The translations under genes were made by a program, and so were the position numbers. From an uncultured Lachnospiraceae bacterium (lineage in GTDB: Bacteria; Bacillota; Clostridia; Lachnospirales; Lachnospiraceae): a DNA stretch of 15,791 bases. Each line of letters starts with the position of its first letter. Position 1 is the first letter of the stretch. Of the stretch, positions 6,853 through 13,391 are shown one piece after another. The notes under the pieces are model-generated. The model did no database searches. It was not told where the DNA came from and worked only from the letters and a program-made list of their open reading frames with translations. The stretch spans positions 1 through 15,791 of the forward strand of contig CADCOL010000065.1 in assembly GCA_902803015.1 (NCBI GenBank), given 5' to 3'.

Positions 6853-7782
6853 TTATTCTTTGACGGCTCCGATATTTACACCCTGTACAAAGTATTTCTG
6901 CAGGAATGGATACAGAACCATGAAGGGGAGGATTGCCATCACAATTCCCGCATTGTACAGAGTAGATTGCGATACATTATAGGATGTGGTCGGTGTATCG
7001 CCGTCCATTACCATGTTTCTCAGTTTGTACTGGAAGTTTACCTGATTCGGATCGGTAATATAAATCTTTACAGTTGAATAATCGTTCCAAACCGTAACCG
7101 CATACATCAATCCGATGGATGCAAGCGCAGCCTTGGAAAGCGGTAACACAATTCGTAAAAAGATTCCCATTGTGGAACATCCGTCGATTCTTGCCGCCTC
7201 GTGAAGGGACTTGGGAATTCCTTCAAAGAAGTTCTTCATCAGGATGATATTGTATACATTTACCGCATGCTTTACTACCAGAACCCACATGGAGTCAACC
7301 AGATGGAGTTTCTTCATTACCAGGTATTCCGGAATCATACCGCCGGAGAAAATCATGGTAAAGAGAAGGAAATATGCAAGGATGCTTCTGCCCTTTAATT
7401 CTTCCTGAGAAAGAACATATCCTCCGAGAGTGGAAACCGCCAGTCCGGCGAAGGTTCCCGCAAATGTAGTAATAATGGAGTTTACAAACGGACGATACAG
7501 CTGTTTCGTTCCGAAGATTACCTTATAGCCGTCCAAAGTAAACTTCGTGGGAAGGAGTTTGAACTGATAAACACCCACCTGGTTAAAAGAATCCACGACA
7601 ACTTTCCAAATCGGAATAATGACAATCAGTGCTATAACGATGAAAATCAGGTAATTCAGAATATCGAACAAATCGATTTTCTTCTTCTCTTTAATCATAC
7701 TGACTTTCAGTTCTTTTTCTTTTTTCTCGGGTTTATAAATATTATCTTCTTTTTCTTCAATTTTCTTTTGATTCTCAGCCAT
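6853..7782 (-). CDS. Carbohydrate ABC transporter permease (YtcP/LplC type)
   Basis: A 309-residue inner-membrane permease of the CUT1 family, the second of two here, which would form a heterodimeric channel with the gene just upstream. Six membrane segments start near residue 42. The cytoplasmic EAA loop that docks the ATPase is clear: EAARIDG at 195-201, ending in IVLP at 211-214. The C-terminal sequence QKYFVQGVNIGAVKE is typical of the YtcP type. The first 37 or so residues are extremely rich in Lys and Glu and extend beyond the usual family N-terminus. This start is supported by a strong GGGAGGT 8 nt before the ATG, while the internal Met29 lacks such a site. It follows the first permease by 19 bp. 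The substrate is inferred from the operon as a uronate-bearing oligosaccharide, as in the LplA/LplB/YtcP aldouronate systems. Confidence 0.95.
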   Translation of the reverse strand: MAENQKKIEEKEDNIYKPEKKEKELKVSMIKEKKKIDLFDILNYLIFIVIALIVIIPIWKVVVDSFNQVGVYQFKLLPTKFTLDGYKVIFGTKQLYRPFVNSIITTFAGTFAGLAVSTLGGYVLSQEELKGRSILAYFLLFTMIFSGGMIPEYLVMKKLHLVDSMWVLVVKHAVNVYNIILMKNFFEGIPKSLHEAARIDGCSTMGIFLRIVLPLSKAALASIGLMYAVTVWNDYSTVKIYITDPNQVNFQYKLRNMVMDGDTPTTSYNVSQSTLYNAGIVMAILPFMVLYPFLQKYFVQGVNIGAVKE

Positions 7783-7801
7783 TTATATTACCTCCCTTCC
7801 A

Positions 7802-8836
7802 TTACAGGATTCCGCGTCCGCGGATCTTCTTGCTGGCCCAGTTACAAAGGATTACAAGACCGCCGCCAACAAGGGATTTAAATAATCCGACTGCTGTGGA
7901 GTATCCGTAATTGGGAAGTGCATTTGTAAAGGTCTGTCGATAAATATATGTGGAAATAACATCCGATACATCAAATACCGCCGAGTTATATAAAACGAAT
8001 ACGGATTCAAACATATTCATTACTTTTGCAAGGTTCAGAATCAGAACGATAATAATGGTCTGGGAAAGAGCCGGAACCGTTACATACCAGATTTTCTGCA
8101 GTCTGGATGCACCGTCAATATCCGCAGCTTCGTACAATTCCGGGTTGATACCGGACAGGGTTGCAAGAAAAATAACCGTTCCCCATCCTGTTTCCTTCCA
8201 GATATTAATCAGGAAAAAAATCGGTCTCCACCATGCCTTGTTCGCCAGGAAATAAATACCGGATCCATCCGGATCAATTATATTTAAGTCCTTTAAAATA
8301 CCGTTAATCATACCTGTTGCGGAAGGACTTAACATAAGGGAGAAGATTGCCGCAACTACTGCCCAGGACATAAAGTGGGGCAGATAAATTAATGTCTGCA
8401 GGGTTTTCTTTGCCCAAAGCAGTCTCATTTCATTTAGGAATACCGCAACCAGTACGGAGGTCGCTGTTGTGAGAAGGAGCTTCAGGATACTTAAGAAAAG
8501 CGTATTTCCAAAGGAAATCCAGAACGCTCTCGTGGAAAACATTTTCTGGAAATTCGCAAGGCCCACCCACTTCGGATCACCAACGGGTTTGTAATCAAAA
8601 AATGCAAAGCGGATACCGAGCATCGGCCAGTAATACAGAATAATTACAAAAATCGCGACCGGGAGGAACATAAGATAGAATCCCCTGTGATTCCAGATAT
8701 GCTTCCAGAATTTGGATGCTTTCTTTTTCTTCCAGACTTTCTGTGCTTCTTCTTTGGAATTCGCAAGACCGGTATTGATAATATCCTGAACCTGCAATTC
8801 CTGAATCGCTGCCATTGTTTCTTTCTTGCTGCCCAT
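7802..8836 (-). CDS. Carbohydrate ABC transporter permease (LplB type)
   Basis: A 344-residue CUT1-family permease. Six membrane segments start near residue 52. The family-typical stretch YYWPMLGIRFAFFDYKP follows the first segment, and the ATPase-docking EAA loop reads YEAADIDGAS at 235-244 and ends in TVPAL at 253-257. The C-terminus KKIRGRGIL is characteristic of LplB proteins. A roughly 50-residue hydrophilic N-terminus with a Lys run (KKKKASK) precedes the first segment. The ATG at 8834-8836 is preceded by AAAGGT only a few bases upstream. The gene is separated from the binding-protein gene by 180 bp containing a strong hairpin, and from the second permease by 19 bp. No ATPase gene is linked, so a shared MsmK/UgpC-type ATPase encoded elsewhere is expected. 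Confidence 0.95.
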   Translation of the reverse strand: MGSKKETMAAIQELQVQDIINTGLANSKEEAQKVWKKKKASKFWKHIWNHRGFYLMFLPVAIFVIILYYWPMLGIRFAFFDYKPVGDPKWVGLANFQKMFSTRAFWISFGNTLFLSILKLLLTTATSVLVAVFLNEMRLLWAKKTLQTLIYLPHFMSWAVVAAIFSLMLSPSATGMINGILKDLNIIDPDGSGIYFLANKAWWRPIFFLINIWKETGWGTVIFLATLSGINPELYEAADIDGASRLQKIWYVTVPALSQTIIIVLILNLAKVMNMFESVFVLYNSAVFDVSDVISTYIYRQTFTNALPNYGYSTAVGLFKSLVGGGLVILCNWASKKIRGRGIL

Positions 8837-8942
8837 AGTACCTTTCCCTTTCTAAATACCCCGTTTCATGATTTGAAACTTTTCACCAAAGAAACCGTTT
8901 TCTGTTTCCCTATTGAAAAATCTCCAATCTTTCAGGTTTGGC

Positions 8943-8971
8943 GGTCATCCCGGAGTAGCTCCGGGATGACC
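8943..8971. other. Intercistronic hairpin between binding-protein and permease genes
   Basis: A perfect 13-bp, GC-rich inverted repeat (8943-8955 with 8959-8971) has a 3-nt loop. No T tract follows on the minus (operon) strand, so it is not a standard terminator. It lies 45 bp downstream of the binding-protein stop. It probably protects the 3' end of the binding-protein message and lowers permease expression, as hairpins in this position do in other sugar ABC operons. Confidence 0.8.
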
Positions 8972-9016
8972 TATTAGGAGTAATGATATGTTATTAATGA
9001 TTCTGGAGAAGAATAA

Positions 9017-10621
9017 TTACTTACTGTTTAAATCTTCCAATGCCTGATCTATGATGGATCCTACCGCTGCCTTGTAATCAGCAAGTGCTGCATCGATATC
9101 TCCGCCCTCTACTACGACCTTGGAAATAACTGCATTCTTTGCATCGATGATGGTACCGTTATTCTCGGTAAGAACATCGGATACAGGTGAAGGATGTGCA
9201 TCCTTGCAGTGCTGTACGAAGAAGATATTACCCTGTGCGGCAAGTTCGGAAGTATTGGTAAATCCTGCATAATCGCCTACCAAAGGAGAAATCACAAGCG
9301 CAGGGTCCATTGCGTTTTTCTTCCAAAGAGTATTTTCATCGTTGGGAGACTGCTTTAAGTGGAACTCACCGTCTTTATATTCATAAGATTTTTCCTTATC
9401 GGTTCCTGCATTCAGCACAAAGCTTTCAGCCTTGGTGGACCAATGAACGTCTTCCGCACCGTAAGTCCAAAGAACCTGAATTTTTCCGCCGTCCAACATG
9501 GTATCGATAAAGGTATCGAAGATTGCCTGCTCTCTGGAATTGTCGCCGTCACCGTCATCGATGATTACCCATACAGGTGCTTCACGGTTGATGTATGAAC
9601 CAACTTCTTTAATCGGCTCAAGCATAACAAGTTCGGAATCTACTTCGTTCTTAATAAGGTTATCTGTTAAAGTCTGATACCAGGTTCCTGCCCAGTAAGC
9701 AAAGGATCCTGAAGAACCTGCCTGATCATTGGAGAAGAATTTCTCACGAGCGGTCTTGGTGGAATCTGTTAAAGCTGCCGGATCGATTACACCGTCTTTG
9801 TAAGCTTTCTGTAATCTTTCGAGTGCCTTCTTGGTTGCTTCTTCCTGGAAACCGTCAACCCACTGTCCCTGATCGTTCTGATAGATTGCAGGGTAAGCAT
9901 CCTGCCAGAACTCGGGAAGATAATTGATGTAAGGAGCTTCATCTGCTTTTAAGAAGCCTGCCGCATCGGTACCGTAAGTATCGTTCTTTCCGTTTCCGTC
10001 GGGATCTTCATTGGTGAATGCAAGAAGCATCTTGTAATAATCATCATATGTCTTGATATCGGAAGCATTCATTCCAACCTTGTCAAGCCATGCTTTCTTT
10101 ACATATGTAACACATCCGTTTCCGTATGCGGGAGAGAATCCGTAAAGTTTTCCGTCTCTCTTTAAGCTTTCGTTGATTTCAGGTTTCTCGATTCTGCTCT
10201 GGAACTCAGCATTGTCATAAGCTTCGGTCATGTCCCAGAGAAGTCCGGTGTTTGCATACTGTGCGAACATGGATGCCGGCATGATCATTACGTCGGGATA
10301 ATCCCCGCCCGCAAAAAGACGTCCTACTGCATCTACATATCCGGAATGATCTAACTGATTGATGTTTAATGCAACATCTTTTCCGGTCTTTTCCTTAATT
10401 GCTTCCTGCCACTGTTCAACGAATGCATCCTGTCTGTTGTCAAGGTTTGCGGTAAGGGTTCCGTCTACTACCATTTTGATACTGGTAAGATCGTACTCTT
10501 TTGTGGTTTCGCTTCCTGTCTGACCGGATACCACTTCGGATGAAGGTGTGCCGCCGTTGCAGGCAACAAGACTCATCGTCGTCGCTACTGCAAGAAGAAT
10601 GGCTACAAGTCTCTTTTTCAT
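9017..10621 (-). CDS. Extracellular solute-binding lipoprotein (LplA type)
   Basis: A 534-residue binding protein of the large LplA-like branch of the sugar ABC binding proteins. The lipoprotein signal has a KKR start and a hydrophobic stretch, with lipobox LVAC placing the lipidated Cys at residue 21. A Ser/Thr/Gly/Glu linker follows. The mature part contains the hallmark VGRLFAGGDYPDVMIMP stretch, in which the ligand-binding lobe begins, and a DPDGNGKNDTYG segment that looks like a calcium-type loop, common in this branch. AGGAGGAG lies 7 nt upstream of the ATG. It is the first gene of the import operon. Its promoter carries the same 14-bp operator as uxaBA, so the ligand is likely an oligosaccharide that yields galacturonate. 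The exact sugar cannot be read from sequence. Confidence 0.94.
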   Translation of the reverse strand: MKKRLVAILLAVATTMSLVACNGGTPSSEVVSGQTGSETTKEYDLTSIKMVVDGTLTANLDNRQDAFVEQWQEAIKEKTGKDVALNINQLDHSGYVDAVGRLFAGGDYPDVMIMPASMFAQYANTGLLWDMTEAYDNAEFQSRIEKPEINESLKRDGKLYGFSPAYGNGCVTYVKKAWLDKVGMNASDIKTYDDYYKMLLAFTNEDPDGNGKNDTYGTDAAGFLKADEAPYINYLPEFWQDAYPAIYQNDQGQWVDGFQEEATKKALERLQKAYKDGVIDPAALTDSTKTAREKFFSNDQAGSSGSFAYWAGTWYQTLTDNLIKNEVDSELVMLEPIKEVGSYINREAPVWVIIDDGDGDNSREQAIFDTFIDTMLDGGKIQVLWTYGAEDVHWSTKAESFVLNAGTDKEKSYEYKDGEFHLKQSPNDENTLWKKNAMDPALVISPLVGDYAGFTNTSELAAQGNIFFVQHCKDAHPSPVSDVLTENNGTIIDAKNAVISKVVVEGGDIDAALADYKAAVGSIIDQALEDLNSK

Positions 10622-10644
10622 TGTGTAACTCCTCCTTTTGGATC

Positions 10645-10662
10645 GTGTTGTGTTGTGTTGTG
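10645..10662. repeat. GTGTT pentanucleotide repeat in the binding-protein leader
   Basis: Three perfect GTGTT units (10645-10659) are followed by a partial fourth. On the transcribed strand this makes an unstructured AACAC-rich leader about 25 nt before the binding-protein start. It may act as a translational enhancer or be a slippage-prone tract. Confidence 0.7.
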
Positions 10663-10681
10663 ATATTCATTGTTGCAAAAT

Positions 10682-10695
10682 TGTAAGCGCTTTCA
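10682..10695. promoter_or_regulatory. LacI-family operator (cre-like) before the import operon
   Basis: TGTAAGCGCTTTCA is the exact reverse complement of the site before uxaB at 1896-1909. It lies 12 bp downstream of the -10 box of the binding-protein promoter, where a bound repressor would block transcription. The match ties import to uronate catabolism. CcpA binding is an alternative or additional reading. Confidence 0.75.
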
Positions 10696-10707
10696 CTCTT
10701 TATGTAA

Positions 10708-10736
10708 ATTCTATTCAAGTTTTCATTTCTTTGCAA
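10708..10736 (-). promoter_or_regulatory. Predicted promoter of the import operon
   Basis: On the minus strand the -35 box TTGCAA (10731-10736) and -10 box TAGAAT (10708-10713) are spaced by 17 nt, with 4 of 6 and 5 of 6 consensus matches. The predicted start near 10700 gives a leader of about 80 nt containing the operator and the GTGTT repeat. The layout is nearly the same as at the uxaBA promoter. Confidence 0.65.
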
Positions 10737-10784
10737 GTATTTTTTTACAAAAAAATGCACATATTATCTCCGATTTTTATGTAA

Positions 10785-10815
10785 AAAAACAACAAAAAAG
10801 AGCGGGGACCGCTCT
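10785..10815 (-). terminator. Intrinsic terminator after the DUF624 gene
   Basis: The stem AGAGCGG (10799-10805) pairs with CCGCTCT (10809-10815) around a 3-nt loop. On the minus strand it runs into TTTTTT and a further T-rich tract. It separates the DUF624 transcript from the import operon promoter just downstream. Confidence 0.85.
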
Positions 10816-10874
10816 CTTTTCGTTTTGTGTAAAGTTCCGTTTTTCCTTATTTTATCGCGCTTATCGTCGCTTAT

Positions 10875-11522
10875 TCACGCATCTTCTTCCGAATTGGAAG
10901 TTTCTTCCATTTTCTTTCTCATTTTTTCCAAAGCTCTGTTTGTAATTAATGCATGAAGTGCAGTCGTTCCCGTGAAACCGATTACAAAAAAAGCGGGCAA
11001 CAGGTTAAAAAACCAGATACATAAGAAAGCTGTAAGACCGATACATGCAACAACAATTGCAAGGAACGGCGAATTCGCCATGGACAGGACCATCGAGACT
11101 TTCATGGCATCTTTGAATTTCAGTTCAAAGCGCGAAATCACCGCGTAAAGCATCAGATTAAAAATCAATACCACAAAGCTTGCCAGTACCAGCAAAACAC
11201 GGTATACAAGCGGCACAACATTCCAACCTACCGAAAACACCACATACCAGTCGAACAGTAAAAACAAAATCAGCAGAAGCTGTACCAGCCAGAGAAGCGT
11301 GGCCTGTTTGAAATTTACTTTAAACGCATGAAAATACGCCTTAAAAACACCCGGTGCTTCTTTTCGTATAATCTTCATTCCCACGTACTGCGCCGCTGTC
11401 ATCGCCGCACCGGCCGTTATTACCGGAATGCTAAACAAAACCGTCAGCAGGAATATTACAAAAAAGTCAAAGGCACTGCTCAAAAAACTGATCAAAGGCC
11501 CATCAACATCCAATAATCTCAT
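10875..11522 (-). CDS. DUF624 (YesL-like) membrane protein
   Basis: A 215-residue protein with about five hydrophobic segments. It matches the YesL/DUF624 family, whose members sit in rhamnogalacturonan and other plant-polysaccharide loci; their biochemical role is not established. The family pattern is seen at the N-terminus, a short start then a DGP-LISFLSSAFD segment and IPVITAGAAMTAAQY. The charged tail is KMRKKMEETSNSEEDA. I choose the ATG at 11520-11522, with GAGGG 9 nt upstream and a family-like N-terminus. A GTG at 11541-11543, preceded by GGAAG, would add seven residues and cannot be excluded. The gene is monocistronic, closed by its own terminator, and divergent from the GH43 gene. 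Its position beside the ABC operon suggests a helper role in uptake or sensing, which is inference. Confidence 0.85.
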   Translation of the reverse strand: MRLLDVDGPLISFLSSAFDFFVIFLLTVLFSIPVITAGAAMTAAQYVGMKIIRKEAPGVFKAYFHAFKVNFKQATLLWLVQLLLILFLLFDWYVVFSVGWNVVPLVYRVLLVLASFVVLIFNLMLYAVISRFELKFKDAMKVSMVLSMANSPFLAIVVACIGLTAFLCIWFFNLLPAFFVIGFTGTTALHALITNRALEKMRKKMEETSNSEEDA

Positions 11523-11566
11523 TCTTCTTATCCCTCTGTTCACTCATTCTTCCAATGATTACAATT

Positions 11567-11596
11567 ACTATATCTCATATAAGACTCTCTTGACAA
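11567..11596 (-). promoter_or_regulatory. Predicted promoter of the DUF624 gene
   Basis: On the minus strand a -35 box TTGTCA (11591-11596) and a -10 box TATAGT (11567-11572) are spaced by 18 nt, each matching the consensus at 5 of 6 positions. The -35 overlaps the opposite-strand TTGACA used by the GH43 promoter, so the two promoters are back to back. Confidence 0.5.
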
Positions 11597-11621
11597 TGTT
11601 AATTTTTGGTTGTTTCATAAT
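11590..11621 (+). promoter_or_regulatory. Predicted promoter of the GH43 gene
   Basis: A perfect -35 TTGACA (11590-11595) is followed by CATAAT (11616-11621) at a long 20-nt spacing; at 17 nt there is only TTTCAT. The -10 lies inside the palindrome at 11613-11631. The -35 is convincing, while the -10 choice is uncertain and may need an activator. Confidence 0.4.
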
Positions 11622-11631
11622 TTTTATGAAA
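11613..11631. promoter_or_regulatory. Palindromic operator candidate before the GH43 gene
   Basis: TTTCATAA and TTATGAAA form a perfect 8-bp inverted repeat around TTT, overlapping the likely -10 region and ending 8 bp before the AAGGAG ribosome binding site. It is unlike the GCGC-centred operators elsewhere in the window, so a different regulator is likely. There is no GC pairing and it is not a terminator. Confidence 0.5.
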
Positions 11632-11651
11632 CCTCTTACAAGGAGCACATT

Positions 11652-13352
11652 ATGTTAAAAGGAGCCGATTTGGAAAACGGTATGTATCGAAATCCCGTCT
11701 TATACGGTGATTACTCCGACCCGGACGTTATTCGCGTCGGGGCAGATTATTATATGGTTTCTTCCAGTTTCTGCAATGCACCGGCGCTTCCGCTTCTTCA
11801 TTCAAAAGATCTGGTAAACTGGAAGGTAATAAACTACATTTGTCGAAAGATTCCCGAGGACCGATACAAAGATCCTGTTCACGGTTGCGGTGTATGGGCT
11901 CCTTCCATCCGGTATCATAAGGACGAATTCTACGTTGTATTTCCGATGCCCGACGAAGGAATTTATGTCTGCCGGTCGAAAGATCCCGCAGGGGAATGGT
12001 CTGCCCCGGTCCGAATACTGGACGGCCCCGGTTATATTGACCCCTGTCCATTCTGGGACGATAACGGAAACGCATATCTTGTTCTGGCCGTCGCTTTCTC
12101 AAGATGCGGGAAAAAATCCATTCTTCTGATTACTCCGGCGGATCCGGAAACTCTCTTTCCGTTGTCCGAACCGGTGTGTGTCTACGATGGAAACCACACC
12201 GAAAATGAAACCATAGAAGGCCCGAAACTATATAAAAGAAACGGTTTCTATTATATTTTTGCTCCTGCCGGCGGTGTAAAAGTCGGACATCAGGTGGTTT
12301 TAAGAAGCCGGTCCGTTTTCGGGCCCTATGAATACCGCATTGTTCTAAAACAGGGAAATACCGATGTAAACGGGCCTCATCAGGGTGCCTGGATTGACAC
12401 TCCGAACGGAGAAGATTATTTTCTTCATTTTCAGGATGTATATGCCGGCGGGCGCATTGTTCATATGCAACCCATGATTTGGGCAGAGGACTGGCCCGTT
12501 ATCGGTTCTCCGCTTCCCGGGCAGACATACGGGGAACCCGTTCTTTTTGCCAAAAAACCGAATCGGGCAACCGACATTTCTAACACGCAGACAGATTCTT
12601 CTTTCCTGCCCGATTACGATGACAGCTTTTCCGGACCGCAACTCGGACTTCAGTGGCAATGGAATGCCAATTATGAAGAAAGCTGGTATTCCTTTGGTAA
12701 AACCGGAGGTTTGCATCTGAATGCAGTTTATAAAGAGGAGGAGCGACCTCTTTGCGATGTGCGAAATCTTTTGCTTCAAAAATGGCCCGCACCGCAGTTT
12801 CAGTGCACGACCGTTATGGATTTATCCTCATTGGAAGTCGGAGAGACTGCCGGTATCGTAAGCCTTGGGGCAAACTATGCAGGGCTGGCGCTTTTTCGCG
12901 CAGCCGATGACGAATATATGCTTGTATCCGTCTGCGGGGTGCAGGATTACTCAAAAGAAGCAATTGAAAAAAGCAATAAACCGAGTTACAACTGCAAAAC
13001 CTCTGTCGCAAGCGAGCAAACAGAATCGGTCGGAATCGGAAAAAACCTTTTGAAACAGGCACAATATGAAATCTTTTTTCAAACAGAAGTAAGAATCCGG
13101 GAACACAGGGACTATCTGGATCGTTTGGATTACCTCGGGCAGGAACAATGGGCCCGTCATATTCCGCAGGAGGAAATTACTTTAACTGCATTTGTAAAAG
13201 ATCTTCCTTCTCCTCTTGCATCCGTTCGCATCCCGGCCACTGCAGGCAGATGGGTCGGTGTTAAATGCGGAGTCTTTTGCCATTCAAAAAACCGCAAAAC
13301 CGAACCCGGCTTTGCGGTTGTAAAAAATGTTGTTTATTCCGATCTTTCCTGA
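11652..13352 (+). CDS. GH43 glycosidase (beta-xylosidase/alpha-L-arabinofuranosidase type)
   Basis: A 566-residue intracellular inverting glycosidase without signal peptide. The five-bladed beta-propeller spans about residues 10-310, with the three catalytic acids visible: base Asp23 in YSDPDVI, the pKa-modulating Asp130 in YIDPCPFWDDNG, and acid Glu189 in TIEGPKLYKRNG. From about residue 328 a C-terminal beta-sandwich begins (DDSFSGPQLGLQWQWN), the accessory domain typical of GH43 xylosidases and arabinofuranosidases. The start is the ATG at 11652, with AAGGAG 6 nt upstream; an earlier in-frame TTG at 11610 lies inside the palindrome and lacks such a site. Release of arabinose or xylose from imported oligosaccharides is expected. 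Which sugar cannot be told by eye, and GH43 members acting on pectic side chains are possible. The gene is monocistronic, and no terminator is seen in the 39 bp before the convergent gene. Confidence 0.93.
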   Translation: MLKGADLENGMYRNPVLYGDYSDPDVIRVGADYYMVSSSFCNAPALPLLHSKDLVNWKVINYICRKIPEDRYKDPVHGCGVWAPSIRYHKDEFYVVFPMPDEGIYVCRSKDPAGEWSAPVRILDGPGYIDPCPFWDDNGNAYLVLAVAFSRCGKKSILLITPADPETLFPLSEPVCVYDGNHTENETIEGPKLYKRNGFYYIFAPAGGVKVGHQVVLRSRSVFGPYEYRIVLKQGNTDVNGPHQGAWIDTPNGEDYFLHFQDVYAGGRIVHMQPMIWAEDWPVIGSPLPGQTYGEPVLFAKKPNRATDISNTQTDSSFLPDYDDSFSGPQLGLQWQWNANYEESWYSFGKTGGLHLNAVYKEEERPLCDVRNLLLQKWPAPQFQCTTVMDLSSLEVGETAGIVSLGANYAGLALFRAADDEYMLVSVCGVQDYSKEAIEKSNKPSYNCKTSVASEQTESVGIGKNLLKQAQYEIFFQTEVRIREHRDYLDRLDYLGQEQWARHIPQEEITLTAFVKDLPSPLASVRIPATAGRWVGVKCGVFCHSKNRKTEPGFAVVKNVVYSDLS

Positions 13353-13391
13353 TGAGCATGCTGTTGCAGGCGTCACGAAACGTATTTGGCA

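Noticed and set aside
8863..8879. Inverted repeat GTTTCA/TGAAAC upstream of the first permease, partly like the GH43 palindrome
   Set aside because: Arms are only 6 bp with a 5-nt spacer, the core differs from the 11613-11631 palindrome, and no promoter is visible around it. Probably chance in AT-rich DNA.
9017..10621. Binding protein as a specific aldouronate or rhamnogalacturonan-oligomer receptor
   Set aside because: The family is recognisable, but ligand specificity cannot be read from the sequence; only the operon context points to a uronate-bearing sugar.
13353..13391. Possible terminator between the convergent GH43 and serine hydrolase genes
   Set aside because: The only palindrome is a short GCATGC, with no stable stem or T tract.
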